Shown piece by piece: positions 36,144 to 49,305 of a DNA stretch of 53,991 bases. The notes under the pieces were generated by a model. It was given only the letters and a program-made list of their open reading frames with translations. It ran no database searches and had not been told where the DNA came from. Position numbers and translations under genes: made by a program. The stretch lies in NCBI GenBank assembly GCA_021373185.1, contig JAJFTF010000035.1, positions 1-53,991 of the forward strand, given 5' to 3'. The DNA is from Betaproteobacteria bacterium. Its GTDB lineage: Bacteria; Pseudomonadota; Gammaproteobacteria; Burkholderiales; Sulfuricellaceae. The stretch's first letter is position 1. Each line of letters opens with the position of its first letter.

Positions 36144-37361
36144 ATGCGCCAGAAAAATCTCCCATCGGTAACTTCCCATTTTATTTTTGCCCTGATGCTG
36201 CTATTTGCGACGAGCAGCGCATTTGCTATCGGGCTCGGCAGCATGGTGCTGAAGTCGCGGCTGGGCGCGCCATTTCGCGCGGCTATTCCGGTGACGCTGG
36301 GTAGCGGCGAAACTCTTGAGGCGTCCTGTTTGCGTTCCCGTGTGTCCGATTCCGGCGACTCCCTGCCCCAGCTTGCCAAAGTGCGGTTGACGGTGGAAAA
36401 AATCAACGACCAGTTGCAAATTCATATCAGGACAGACGGCCCGGTCAACGATCCCATTTTTATTCTGGGTTTGAGCATTGGCTGCGGGCATAACCTGGAA
36501 CGCGATTATCCGGTTTTGCTCGACCCCCCGGAAACCGCGCTGACCGGGTCTGGCTCGCTCGCTGAATCGGAATCAATAGCGGCATTCGCCAGACCGCCTG
36601 CGAGTGCCGCGACTCGCCCTGGCACGGGAAAAGCCGCCGCATCGGCGGGCGACACGTGGCAGGTTCAGCCGGACGAAACACCGCAGGGTTTGGCGGAAAA
36701 ACGCTACCCTGGCGACCGGGTATTGCAGGATCGCATGCTGGCTGCCATGGTGTTGGACAATCTTGGCATATTCCCCGATGGCGTTATCGGCTCAATTCCG
36801 CCTGGCACCCGGGTGCGCTTGTCCAATCCGCAAAGGATCGCCAGTACGCCGCGCTCCCGCTTCGAGAAGGCGATACAGAAAGCGCTTGAAAAGCGCTCCG
36901 GCGGTCAGTCGCCGCATTCCGCCGCACCACGTGACACGGCCAAACAGGTGTTCAAGGTCAAGGTGGCGGGCGGTGCGCAAGAAAAGCCGGCGGATGGCGA
37001 CGTTGCCCAAAAAACGGGAAAGCAGTCGTTATCGTCGGACAGCGACGATCTGTATGCGATTAACCTGTCTTTGCAAAACCGGCTTCAGGAGACGGAAGCG
37101 CAACTGAAGCAGTTGCTGGAAATAGAACACGAGCTGAATAATCAACTTGCCGTTCTTAAAAAAATGGCGATCAAGCCGCCCCCCGTGCCGCTCTCGCCGG
37201 TAAGTCCGGCAAGCAATGGCCTGACCCTGTGGCAAGCCGGTTTGGGCGGAGGATTGTTGACTGCGGCGATATTTGGCGTGGTGCTGTGGTGGTGGCGCAG
37301 AAAAACCAGCGCCAAAGTCACCCTGCTTCGCCGGTTACAGGAAAGAAATAGTTTGTTCTAG
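36144..37361 (+). CDS. FimV-like exported membrane protein
   Basis: A 405-residue protein. A signal peptide (about 1-29, ending SSAFA) precedes the FimV N-terminal motif IGLGSMVLKSRLGAPFRAAIPV. Further on are a low-complexity stretch, a FimV/LysM-related segment (WQVQPDETPQGLAEKRYPGDRVLQDRMLAAMVLDN, about 190-230), a coiled coil (about 300-345), a single TM helix (about 368-388) and a short basic tail. Full FimV proteins are 700-900 residues with a TPR-type cytoplasmic domain that is missing here, so this is a short form. FimV proteins anchor at poles and affect type IV pili and c-di-GMP signalling. It converges with mpl. Confidence 0.82.
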   Translation: MRQKNLPSVTSHFIFALMLLFATSSAFAIGLGSMVLKSRLGAPFRAAIPVTLGSGETLEASCLRSRVSDSGDSLPQLAKVRLTVEKINDQLQIHIRTDGPVNDPIFILGLSIGCGHNLERDYPVLLDPPETALTGSGSLAESESIAAFARPPASAATRPGTGKAAASAGDTWQVQPDETPQGLAEKRYPGDRVLQDRMLAAMVLDNLGIFPDGVIGSIPPGTRVRLSNPQRIASTPRSRFEKAIQKALEKRSGGQSPHSAAPRDTAKQVFKVKVAGGAQEKPADGDVAQKTGKQSLSSDSDDLYAINLSLQNRLQETEAQLKQLLEIEHELNNQLAVLKKMAIKPPPVPLSPVSPASNGLTLWQAGLGGGLLTAAIFGVVLWWWRRKTSAKVTLLRRLQERNSLF

Positions 37362-37366
37362 CAGCG

Positions 37367-38701
37367 TCAAGGCGCAGCTAGCGCCGCCAGAAGTTTTTCA
37401 TGCACGCCGCCGAAGCCGCCGTTGCTCATCACCAGTACCTGGTCGCCGGGGCGGGCAGCGGCGGATACGGCCTTCACCAGTTCATCGAGGTCGTTGAAAG
37501 TTTTGGTCTTGTCGCCCAGCGGTGCGAGCGCAGCCGCCGCATCCCAACCCAGATTGGCACCATAGCAGAATACCAGGTCGGCGTCGTGCAGGCTGCCGGG
37601 TAGCGCATCCTTCATCACGCCCAGCTTCATGGTATTGGAGCGCGGCTCCAGCACTGCCAGAATGCGCGCGCTGCTGGCCTTGCTGCGCAGGCCGGCGACG
37701 GTGGTGGCGATGGCGGTCGGATGATGGGCGAAATCGTCGTAGACGGTGACGCCATTCGCCACACCGCGCACTTCCATGCGTCGTTTTACATTCTCGAATC
37801 TGGCCAGTGCCTCGATCCCCATATTTGCGGGTACGCCGGCGTGGCGTGCGGCAGCGATTGCTGCCAGGGCGTTCATGCGGTTATGTTCGCCGAGCAGTTG
37901 CCAGTTCAGCGTGCCCTGGAATTCCTCCTTGAAAGCGACGGCGCCCGTCGCCCCCATGACCCACCCTTGCGCCGTGCCGAAGCGTTCCACCGGCGTCCAG
38001 CAACCGCGTGCCAGAACCCGGTCGAGGCTTTCTTCGCGGCCATTGGCGACGACCAGGCCGTTGCCGGGCACGGTGCGCACCAAGTGGTGAAACTGGGTTT
38101 CTATTGCGCCCAGGTCGGGGAAAATGTCGGCGTGATCGAATTCCAGGTTGTTGAGTACAGCAGTGCGCGGATGGTAATGAACGAATTTGGAGCGTTTGTC
38201 GAAAAAGGCGGTGTCATATTCGTCCGCCTCCACCACAAAGAAGGGCGAGTCGGTCAGTCGTGCCGAAACGCCGAAATTCTGCGGTACGCCGCCGATCAAA
38301 AATCCCGGATTAAGCCCTGCGTCTTCCAGAATCCATGCCAGCATGGCCGAGGTGGTGGTCTTGCCGTGAGTGCCGGCCACGGCCAGCACCCACTTGCCCA
38401 GCAACACGTTTTCGGCCAGCCATTGCGGTCCCGACACGTAGGGCAGGCCGCGGTTGAGGATTTCCTCCATCAGCGGGTTGCCGCGCGACACCACGTTGCC
38501 GGTCACGAAAACATCGGGTTCCAGCTTGATCTGGCCGGGGTCGAAACCCTCGATCAACTCGATGCCCTGGGCTTCGAGTTGCGTGCTCATCGGCGGGTAG
38601 ACGCCGGCGTCGCAGCCGGTGACCCGGTGTCCGGCCTGCTTGGCCAGCACCGCAATCCCGCCCATGAAAGTGCCGCAGATGCCGAGGATGTGAATGTGCA
38701 T
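37367..38701 (-). CDS. mpl: UDP-N-acetylmuramate:L-alanyl-gamma-D-glutamyl-meso-DAP ligase
   Basis: A 444-residue Mur ligase that recycles the cell-wall tripeptide by joining it to UDP-MurNAc. The N-terminal domain HIHILGICGTFMGGIAVLAK, the ATP loop VAGTHGKTTTSAMLAWIL (about residue 110), the metal-binding EADEYDTAFFDKRSKFVHY and the C-terminal DDFAHHPTAI are all present. The specific run GICGTFMGG separates Mpl from MurC. It converges with the fimV-like gene across five bases and starts 40 bases after the HDOD gene. Confidence 0.96.
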   Translation of the reverse strand: MHIHILGICGTFMGGIAVLAKQAGHRVTGCDAGVYPPMSTQLEAQGIELIEGFDPGQIKLEPDVFVTGNVVSRGNPLMEEILNRGLPYVSGPQWLAENVLLGKWVLAVAGTHGKTTTSAMLAWILEDAGLNPGFLIGGVPQNFGVSARLTDSPFFVVEADEYDTAFFDKRSKFVHYHPRTAVLNNLEFDHADIFPDLGAIETQFHHLVRTVPGNGLVVANGREESLDRVLARGCWTPVERFGTAQGWVMGATGAVAFKEEFQGTLNWQLLGEHNRMNALAAIAAARHAGVPANMGIEALARFENVKRRMEVRGVANGVTVYDDFAHHPTAIATTVAGLRSKASSARILAVLEPRSNTMKLGVMKDALPGSLHDADLVFCYGANLGWDAAAALAPLGDKTKTFNDLDELVKAVSAAARPGDQVLVMSNGGFGGVHEKLLAALAAP

Positions 38702-38741
38702 GATTTAAAGAAGTTTGCCCAACGGGATTAACAGGCCGCGA

Positions 38742-39650
38742 TTATATCGATTTTTCCTGGAGAGTGGCCGCTTGCATCGGCAGCCAGGCTGCCGCGGGCG
38801 GAACGCCGTACCATTCCCAACCTTTTGCTGCCAGCAGGACGGTATGTCGAATCCTGTCCCAGGTGTCGTCCGGCGATTTTTTCAGGAAATCCGCTATTCC
38901 GGCAAAATCGTCGGGCAATGCCGCGTCGTTCCAGCCGTTGGCGGAGTGCCGGGCAAGCGCGGTTGCCAGCGCGACGCATTTGGTGCGCGGGTGGTCGGCA
39001 TGGGCTTCGTCCATCAGGCTTTGCAGCAATCCAGGCAGTTGCCATGCCTGTATCAGGGCAAGTTGCAATTCAATGATGCGGAAACCCAGTATTTCCTGTT
39101 GTGCGGCGGCGCTGCGCAGTGCCGGGTTGAGGCGCATTTTTTCGCGGATTGCCAGCATCGGTTCCGGCGCGAAGCACCACAACAGCATTTCCGCCAAGTC
39201 GCGCAACAGGGCGGCGACCACCACTTCGTCGGTGTCCATGTCGTGGTGTTGAACTGCCCAATCCAGCGCATACAGCGAGGCGTGGTAGGCGCGGCTCATG
39301 ACCCGCATCGCGCCTTCCCGTGCTTGCGGGTACTCGTCCAAGTGCTCTTCGATTATGGGTTGGCTGGCGAATGCCTTGAAAAAAGGCGTCGTACCGATCA
39401 TCATGACGGCCCGGCTGATGGTGGTGATGTCGGTGATCTGGCGTTTGCCGCGGTGTTCCTGCAGATAGCGCAACACCTTCACCGTCATGATCGGGTCGCG
39501 CAGGATAACAGCGGCCAGTTCCTGACCGTTGAGCGCATCCTCTCTTTCCTCCAGGCGCGGCAGCTCTTCCTGCGTTCGGCGCAATACCGGCAGTTGTGCC
39601 TGCTCGAAGTAAAGCACCCATGCATCCAGGCTGAACTGTCTGTTTATCAT
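38742..39650 (-). CDS. HDOD-domain protein
   Basis: A 302-residue cytosolic protein. The HDOD domain covers about residues 15-210 (LPVLRRTQEELPRLEEREDALNGQELAAVILRDPIMTVKVLRY, then VVVAALLRDLAEMLLWCFAPEPML). The HD metal residues are not all kept (LLRDLAEML where HD enzymes have H-D), as usual for HDOD proteins. They are signalling adaptors in chemotaxis, c-di-GMP and pilus regulation. GGGAGG lies close before the ATG. Neighbours mpl and the mutarotase give no hint of a partner, but the nearby chemoreceptors and GGDEF gene make a signalling role plausible. Confidence 0.85.
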   Translation of the reverse strand: MINRQFSLDAWVLYFEQAQLPVLRRTQEELPRLEEREDALNGQELAAVILRDPIMTVKVLRYLQEHRGKRQITDITTISRAVMMIGTTPFFKAFASQPIIEEHLDEYPQAREGAMRVMSRAYHASLYALDWAVQHHDMDTDEVVVAALLRDLAEMLLWCFAPEPMLAIREKMRLNPALRSAAAQQEILGFRIIELQLALIQAWQLPGLLQSLMDEAHADHPRTKCVALATALARHSANGWNDAALPDDFAGIADFLKKSPDDTWDRIRHTVLLAAKGWEWYGVPPAAAWLPMQAATLQEKSI

Positions 39651-39695
39651 CGCCTCCCGCCTTTCTATGACGCTCTTTTCCGGCCCCAGGCGAAA

Positions 39696-40610
39696 TCAGG
39701 CCAGCGCCTCGACGCTGATTACCGCCAGCATACTGTGTGCTTCGCCGGGCTGTACCGTCACCACGTTATCGGCGGCATTACCGGATTCCACGCAAACCAT
39801 GCCGCGATATCCTTCGGCGCCGAAATCGCCCATTTTTTCGGCTTTCTCGATCCAGGGGTTCCACACTACGGTGGAGCGGCTGTTTTTCTTGGCAATGCGG
39901 GTGCGCCGCTTGATGCCGCGATCCTCGATCAGGCAGTCGGCCTCGGTATCGAGATAGATACGGTCGACTTCGCTGCCAATGACAATCGGGCCTTGCTGGG
40001 TTCTGCGGGCCGGTTCACCCACCTTGTCCAGATAGGCGCAGCCTTCCAGTCCGCGAATTTCCATGCCGGCCACATCGTGGATGTGGAAGTAGGTGTGCAG
40101 CGCTTCGCCGAGCTGGAAGGGCGCGTTGCCGGCATTCTGCGTAAGCAGTTCGATCCGCAGTTCGGCGCCGACGGTCACCAGTAGTTGCGCGCTTGAGGCG
40201 TGCGGCCACTGAGCGCGGGTCGCCTCGGTTTCGATCAGGCCGAAGCGGAGGAAAGTGGCGCCGTCATCCAGCGCACGGGTTTCCAGCGCTTCCCACATCA
40301 CGGTACGGGCAAAGCCATGGCCCGGCAGTTTGGCGTCGGCAGCGTGCGGGCCGAACCATGGCCAGCAGATCGGTACTCCGCCACGGATCGATTTGCCCGG
40401 CGCGAATTTGCCGAAGCGCGACAGCCACAGCACCGGCTCTTGGCCGCGTGGTTGCCAGGTCATGATATGGGCGCCCTGCAGGGCGATCATGGATTCGGCA
40501 TGGGTGTTGGCGATCTCGGCGACGATCAGTCCGCCCGGCCCTTCCTTGAAGCGGACGTGGCCGGAAATGGCGAGGCGCTGGTTGAGGCTTTCGAGTTCGG
40601 CATGGTTCAT
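39696..40610 (-). CDS. D-hexose-6-phosphate mutarotase (YeaD-like)
   Basis: A 304-residue aldose-epimerase-fold protein. Motifs are LQGAHIMTWQPRGQEPVLWLS (about 45), IRGGVPICWPWFGPH (about 75), HGFARTVMWE and ALHTYFHIHDV with the catalytic His. The late VVWNPWIEKAEKMGDFG carries the catalytic Glu region. It interconverts alpha and beta glucose-6-phosphate and related sugars. An in-frame ATG at 40637 is also possible, but GGGAAA before the ATG at 40610 fits better. No linked sugar genes; pgm is 12.6 kb away. Confidence 0.92.
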   Translation of the reverse strand: MNHAELESLNQRLAISGHVRFKEGPGGLIVAEIANTHAESMIALQGAHIMTWQPRGQEPVLWLSRFGKFAPGKSIRGGVPICWPWFGPHAADAKLPGHGFARTVMWEALETRALDDGATFLRFGLIETEATRAQWPHASSAQLLVTVGAELRIELLTQNAGNAPFQLGEALHTYFHIHDVAGMEIRGLEGCAYLDKVGEPARRTQQGPIVIGSEVDRIYLDTEADCLIEDRGIKRRTRIAKKNSRSTVVWNPWIEKAEKMGDFGAEGYRGMVCVESGNAADNVVTVQPGEAHSMLAVISVEALA

Positions 40611-40686
40611 GAGGGTTTCCCTGAAATTGGTTGGCATAATCGTGGCATAAACCGCAGGAAGAGGCTGAATTCCCCGGCGGCGTTAG

Positions 40687-41796
40687 CTAGAACAAATCGA
40701 CGGACGAGGTTTCGCCGGACTGGGCAAGCCGCTCAAGACATTCGAGAACCTGGACGCTGGCCATTTCCATGTCGTTGATGAAAGACAGGGCCGAGCCGCA
40801 ATTGCCGTTGTAATAATGTTCGACGGCGCTGCGGCCATTGGCGTGAACCGCTTGATGGGGCTGATCCATGTCGCGGTAGGGCGGGAAGTTGCTGAAACAC
40901 GCTTTGCCGTCGCCTTCGAAATACCATTTGCCGAGACGGCAGGCGGTATGGGCAGCGAAATCCTCCGGTTTTTTGTCCGATTTTCCCATCAACACCTTGT
41001 AGATGTTGAATTTGAAAATGATGTGGTCCATTTTGGCCAGTTCGGCGAAAGTGCGCAGGGAAGACGAGCGGATCACCCCACGGGTTTGCTCGGAAAGATC
41101 CTGCAAATTCTGGATGCTGGCGCTCGCGTTGACCGAGTCATCGGTATATTTGGCGGCCATTTCTGGAGATACTTCGATCTTGGCCTTGGCGTCGCCGGTT
41201 TCCTGCTGGATGGCTTTCACCAGCGTGGCAATCTCGCTGGTGGCGCTGGTGGTGCGCTCCGCCAGTTTGCGCACTTCGTCGGCGACCACGGCAAAGCCTC
41301 GCCCCTGTTCGCCGGCGCGCGCCGCTTCGATGGCGGCATTGAGGGCCAGCAGGTTGGTCTGGTCGGCGATTTCCTTGATCAGGTTGACGATGCCGCCGAT
41401 CTGGACGGCGCGTGCGGCGAGGGCGTCCACGGAGGAGGTCACTTCGCGGGTCTTTTCGGCCATGTCGCTGACGTTGTCGGACAGATTGCGCACCGCTCCC
41501 AGATTGTTGGTCACTGTGGCTGCCGTACTTTCGGCGATATCCCGTTCTTCGCGCATTTTGGCAGCCAGGCCCGCCATCGATGTTTGCAGGGTGAGCAGCG
41601 TCTCGCCGAACTGCATGACGTTGTCGAAAATGCCTTTGTGAAATTCGTGCTTTTTCTCTTCGTCTTCTTTGTCTAGCTGGCAAGAATCGCGGATTTCCTG
41701 CGAACGGCTGCGCTCTGCGTCCAATTCCGCTTCCAGTTGCTGGATGCGGGCGTTGAGCGCCTCAATTTCCTGCTGGTGTTTTTTCCCGCCGAACAT
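40687..41796 (-). CDS. Soluble chemoreceptor with C-terminal CZB domain
   Basis: A 369-residue cytosolic methyl-accepting-type protein. A short coiled coil (residues 5-55) leads to a signalling hairpin with the tip [21 protein letters not shown] and [18 protein letters not shown] (about 140-190). The last 120 residues are a chemoreceptor zinc-binding domain ([19 protein letters not shown], then [15 protein letters not shown] and a late [16 protein letters not shown]). There is no TM segment. CZB proteins sense zinc or oxidants such as hypochlorite, and some instead regulate diguanylate cyclases. It follows metH by 175 bases with its own AGGA ribosome site. Confidence 0.92.
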   Translation of the reverse strand: MFGGKKHQQEIEALNARIQQLEAELDAERSRSQEIRDSCQLDKEDEEKKHEFHKGIFDNVMQFGETLLTLQTSMAGLAAKMREERDIAESTAATVTNNLGAVRNLSDNVSDMAEKTREVTSSVDALAARAVQIGGIVNLIKEIADQTNLLALNAAIEAARAGEQGRGFAVVADEVRKLAERTTSATSEIATLVKAIQQETGDAKAKIEVSPEMAAKYTDDSVNASASIQNLQDLSEQTRGVIRSSSLRTFAELAKMDHIIFKFNIYKVLMGKSDKKPEDFAAHTACRLGKWYFEGDGKACFSNFPPYRDMDQPHQAVHANGRSAVEHYYNGNCGSALSFINDMEMASVQVLECLERLAQSGETSSVDLF

Positions 41797-41971
41797 GTGT
41801 TGTCATCCTCATAACCTATGGAACTTTAAGTCCATTTCTGTCGAAATTTACCCTGCCGTCCTTTGCGCGTCAACATGATTTGAATGCGGCCAGCGCGATG
41901 GGCAACCTGGATGGTGGCGTTATTTTGCTTCGCCGGGAAGAAAAGAAGAAAATCGGGCCTGCCGGTTCCGA

Positions 41972-45667
<3,696 letters not shown>

Positions 45668-45701
45668 GGCGATTGAGTATCTCGGTGGCGCAGAAAGTGC
45701 T

Positions 45702-45707
45702 TATAAT
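45702..45707 (+). promoter_or_regulatory. -10 element before the rhodanese-to-pilU run
   Basis: A perfect TATAAT 37 bases before the rhodanese ATG, preceded by TGCT. No strong -35 is seen at the right spacing. If used, it is the only good candidate upstream of the seven-gene run, since later gaps are under 40 bases. Confidence 0.45.
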
Positions 45708-45743
45708 AACATTCAGCCGGTCAGTCCGCTAAGGAGCGACACC

Positions 45744-46130
45744 ATGCAACATCTGACGCCAAAGCAAGCTCATGAGTTCCTGCAAGCCAACCCGGAGGCG
45801 GTGTTCGTCGATGTGCGCAGCGAGATGGAATACCTGTTCGTCGGCCATCCCGAAGGTTCGATCCTGATTCCCTGGGTCGACGGGCCGAACTGGGAGGTCG
45901 ATCCCCATTTCACCGGCCATGTCAAAAAAGCGGCGAGCGTAAACCGCCCCGTCGTGCTGATCTGCCGCTCCGGTCGCCGCTCGGTGGATGCCGGACTGGC
46001 GCTGGAAAAAGCCGGATTGCAGGAAGTTTACAATGTGCTGAATGGTTTCGAGGGCGACCTCGACGAGAACCACCACCGCAACTCGCACAATGGCTGGCGC
46101 TTCGAAGGCCTGCCTTGGGCGCAAACCTGA
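45744..46130 (+). CDS. Rhodanese-domain protein
   Basis: A 128-residue single-domain rhodanese, start chosen at 45744 after AAGGAG. The fold signatures are FVDVRSEMEYLFVGHPEGSILIPW (about 20) and the active-site loop VVLICRSGRRSVDAGLAL with the catalytic Cys (about 77), then YNVLNGFEGDLDENHHRNSHNGWRFEGLPW. It would carry sulfur as a persulfide for transfer or thiosulfate detoxification. It is first in the run, with a 22-base gap to the chemoreceptor gene. A link to signalling is not evident and the shared operon may be accidental. Confidence 0.9.
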   Translation: MQHLTPKQAHEFLQANPEAVFVDVRSEMEYLFVGHPEGSILIPWVDGPNWEVDPHFTGHVKKAASVNRPVVLICRSGRRSVDAGLALEKAGLQEVYNVLNGFEGDLDENHHRNSHNGWRFEGLPWAQT

Positions 46131-46152
46131 TTAATAAGCTGGGGGAATCTCC

Positions 46153-48216
46153 ATGTTATCTGGTGCGATCGGTCAGAGAATCAACAACCTGAATTTGCGG
46201 TTCATCATTTACGCCAGCCTGGGAGCGCCGCTGCTCCTGTTGTGGCTGGCCGCCTACCTGGCCTGGAGCTCCTGGATCGTCCACGCCAGCGCCGACAAAA
46301 CCATGCGCGCCAACGAAATGGCCGACATGATCATCACCGCCGCCAGCCTCCACGCGCTTGAGCGCGGCCTCACCGCTACCGCCCTGGGCGCGGGCGCTGC
46401 GCCAGGCGGCGACCTGATCGAGAAGATCCGGGACAAGCGCGAGCGCGGCGACAAATTCTGGAAAGACGCCGCCGCCCATGCCACCTTGATGATCCGGGAT
46501 TATCCAGACGACTCTTCCTTTACCGTGCTGTTGCGGCAAACCCAGGAGGCATACCAGAAACTGGCCGATGCGCGGGCGCGGGTGGATCGCACTCTGAGCG
46601 GAAACCGCGCGATCACTGCCGAAGAATGGATAACCGCCGCCACCCAGTTCATCGATCTGGCGGCGCGTCTGCGCATGCGGGCATTCAGCGATGACAGCGA
46701 TACCTACCCCCAGGAAATTTCCAAAAGCAACCTGACCGTCAAGCAGTTTGTCTGGATGGTGAGCGAATATGCCGGGCGCGAACGCGCCAACGTGGCGGCC
46801 CTGATTAGCGGCGGGACTCAGGCCAGCCCGGAAGTGCTGCAGCGGCTGGCGGCGTTTCGCGCGATCGTGGATTTGAGCATGAGGGATATTTTATTTCTGC
46901 GCGATCTGCCGGACACCGACCCGCTGGTGGTGTCGGCCATCCGCGAGATGGAAAAGAACTTTCTGGGCACTTTCAACGAGACCCGGACGCAGGTTTATGC
47001 GCAGGCGGTTGCGGGCAGCTACACGCTGAGCGCCGGCGAGTGGGTCAAACGCTCTACCGAGGCCATCAATTCGATCCTGGCCGTTTCCGAAGCGGCTTCC
47101 CGCGTCAATCGCGGCAAGGCCGAGAAAATCGCGATACGCAGTTATATCCAGATGTGGGGTTATATCGGCGTGTTTGTCGGCATGCTGGTCATGACCCTGA
47201 TCGCCCTCTGGCTGCTCAAGGTGAAACTGGACAATCTGGCGTTCCTGCGCGATTCGATGGTGGTGTTGTCGGCTGGCGAAGGCGACCTCACCAAGCGTCT
47301 GGATATCCACGCCGACGATGAAATCGGTCGCACCTCGTCGGCCTTCAACATGTTTATCGAAAAACTGCAGGCGATTATCCGCGAGATCAATTCAGCCGTG
47401 GAGCAGGTGGTCGGCGCTGCCACGCTGCAGTCCGAGATTGCGGAGAAAGTGAGCATCAGCTCTCGTCAACAATTTGAGGCTGCGTCCGGCACCGCGATCA
47501 GTGTGGAGGAAATTACCGGACGTTACGGGCAGATCGCCGGCCATACCCAGGAAACGGCTGAGGCTTCGCGCGCGGCGGGAGAACAGGCTTCGCAAGGCGA
47601 GAAAGTCGTTCACGACGCCTCGACGGAAATGAAGGAAATCGCCGAGTCCGTCGGCCAACTGTCGGGCGCCATCGAATTGCTGGGCAAGCGCTCCGACGAA
47701 ATCGGCGGCATCGTCAACGTAATCAAGGAAATCGCCGACCAAACCAACCTGCTGGCGCTCAACGCTGCCATCGAGGCGGCGCGCGCCGGCGAGCAGGGGC
47801 GCGGTTTTGCGGTAGTCGCCGACGAAGTGCGCAAACTGGCTGAGCGCACCAGCAGCGCCACTGCCGATATTACCGGGATGACCAATGCGATTCAGGCTGA
47901 AACCGAGCGGGCAGTGAAGGCGATGCGCGCCAGCAGTGAACGGGCGGAGCAGGGCGTGCGCATGGCGGATCAGGCGGCGGAATCGCTGGCCAACATCAAC
48001 CTCAGTACCAAACAGATCGCCGAGAAGATCAACTCCATCGCCAGCGCCACGCAGGAACAAACAGCGGCAGGAAACCAGATTGCCGAAAGCGTCGAACAAA
48101 TTTCCCGCATGGCGGAGCAGAGCAACGACACCATCAATGAGGTCTGGAAAAATGCGGATCAGCTAAAAGCGTTGGCTGCCAATATGCAGGCGGCTGTCGG
48201 CAGGTTCAAGGTGTGA
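46153..48216 (+). CDS. Transmembrane methyl-accepting chemoreceptor (NIT-like sensor)
   Basis: A 687-residue receptor. TM1 (about 18-40), a large periplasmic sensor (about 42-335), TM2 (about 338-358), HAMP (about 360-410; [31 protein letters not shown]) and a signalling domain with the hairpin tip ([19 protein letters not shown]). The sensor has [14 protein letters not shown] and [15 protein letters not shown]-type motifs as in NIT nitrate/nitrite sensor domains, which is tentative. No CheR-binding C-terminal pentapeptide. GGGGGA precedes the ATG. The next gene, a diguanylate cyclase, starts 15 bases after the stop, so it may signal to that module instead of flagellar chemotaxis. Confidence 0.9.
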   Translation: MLSGAIGQRINNLNLRFIIYASLGAPLLLLWLAAYLAWSSWIVHASADKTMRANEMADMIITAASLHALERGLTATALGAGAAPGGDLIEKIRDKRERGDKFWKDAAAHATLMIRDYPDDSSFTVLLRQTQEAYQKLADARARVDRTLSGNRAITAEEWITAATQFIDLAARLRMRAFSDDSDTYPQEISKSNLTVKQFVWMVSEYAGRERANVAALISGGTQASPEVLQRLAAFRAIVDLSMRDILFLRDLPDTDPLVVSAIREMEKNFLGTFNETRTQVYAQAVAGSYTLSAGEWVKRSTEAINSILAVSEAASRVNRGKAEKIAIRSYIQMWGYIGVFVGMLVMTLIALWLLKVKLDNLAFLRDSMVVLSAGEGDLTKRLDIHADDEIGRTSSAFNMFIEKLQAIIREINSAVEQVVGAATLQSEIAEKVSISSRQQFEAASGTAISVEEITGRYGQIAGHTQETAEASRAAGEQASQGEKVVHDASTEMKEIAESVGQLSGAIELLGKRSDEIGGIVNVIKEIADQTNLLALNAAIEAARAGEQGRGFAVVADEVRKLAERTSSATADITGMTNAIQAETERAVKAMRASSERAEQGVRMADQAAESLANINLSTKQIAEKINSIASATQEQTAAGNQIAESVEQISRMAEQSNDTINEVWKNADQLKALAANMQAAVGRFKV

Positions 48217-48231
48217 TCCGGGGAGTGTCGT

Positions 48232-49269
48232 TTGGAATCCGTTGAACTTCTGAAGCAAAACCTGGCGATCGAACCCGATTTGCAGAATTTTATCGGTTTC
48301 GTCCTGGAAAGCACCGGCAGGTTGGGCGGCAATCCCTTTCCCGCCGCCGTTGCCGCGCTGGCGCTGATGCAAAAACTGCGCAATGCGGGCGCCGCCACCG
48401 GTTATCCCTTGCCGGCCAGTCTGCATCTTGCCGATGGCCATTTGCTGGTGCGTTGGGGTGAGGAGACCGACGCGACCCATGCCGAATCACGGGGAAATAC
48501 CTATGCCAGAGTCGCGCATTTGCCCCTGCCGCCGTCTTCTGCCGTGATAGAGCAACTGCGCCAGCATCTGCAGGACTCGACTGCTGCCGCCGACCCTGCC
48601 ATTCTGTTGCAGCGCAATGCCGAGATGGCGCGCCACCTCGATGAAACCCGCGCCCGCACCGAAGCGGAGCTCAAGTCGCTGCAGCAGGTGCTGGAGGCGC
48701 GCCAGGCCGAGCTTTACGAATCCCTGCGCCAGGCTGAGACCGACCCGCTTACCGGGTTGTTCAACCGCCGCGCTTTCGACGAAAAGCTGAGCCGCGCATT
48801 CCGGCGCGCGATGCGGCAAAAGAACGAGCCGCTCTCCCTGCTGTTGTTCGATCTCGATTTTTTCAAGAATATCAATGATGAATTCGGGCACCAGTTCGGC
48901 GATGCTTACCTGAACAAAATGGCGGCATCTCTGCTCAGTGTGATTCGCGAGGATGTCGATTTCGTTTTCCGCTTCGGCGGCGACGAATTCGCCATGCTTA
49001 TTTTTGCCGACTTCCCGCTCGCCTGCAGCAAAGCGGGAAAAGTGCTGGAGCTGATGGAGAACAAGGTCAGCATCGGTATCACTTCTATCAACCAGGAAAC
49101 CCCGGACGGCCTCACTCTGGAAGATTTCATCCGGCATGCCGACAATGCGCTGTATGCGGCAAAGCATCGCGGTCGCGGACGCGCCGTGGTGGATGTTTGC
49201 TCCATGCCGGATAACGGCGACTGCAAATCGACCTGTTCGAAGATGGCCCCTCAGTTGCCGCCCCAATAA
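48232..49269 (+). CDS. Diguanylate cyclase (GGDEF), soluble
   Basis: A 345-residue protein that would make c-di-GMP. An unidentified N-terminal domain (about 1-115) leads through a coiled coil (about 120-170) to a GGDEF domain (about 172-320; TDPLTGLFNRRAFDE, LLFDLDFFKNINDEFGHQFGD, RFGGDEFAM). The usual product-inhibition RxxD is not in register (EDVD precedes by the right spacing), so feedback inhibition may be weak. The start is TTG at 48232, six bases after GGGGAG; the first in-frame ATG is 45 codons later and has no good site. It ends in a Cys-containing tail. Confidence 0.9.
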   Translation: MESVELLKQNLAIEPDLQNFIGFVLESTGRLGGNPFPAAVAALALMQKLRNAGAATGYPLPASLHLADGHLLVRWGEETDATHAESRGNTYARVAHLPLPPSSAVIEQLRQHLQDSTAAADPAILLQRNAEMARHLDETRARTEAELKSLQQVLEARQAELYESLRQAETDPLTGLFNRRAFDEKLSRAFRRAMRQKNEPLSLLLFDLDFFKNINDEFGHQFGDAYLNKMAASLLSVIREDVDFVFRFGGDEFAMLIFADFPLACSKAGKVLELMENKVSIGITSINQETPDGLTLEDFIRHADNALYAAKHRGRGRAVVDVCSMPDNGDCKSTCSKMAPQLPPQ

Positions 49270-49305
49270 TTCGCCCATGATTTTTACTGAAACCGCTTCC
49301 TGGCC

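Noticed and set aside
45668..45743. Possible cobalamin riboswitch before metH
   Set aside because: The gap is only 76 bases and lacks the B12-box type sequence. A riboswitch of about 200 bases cannot fit.
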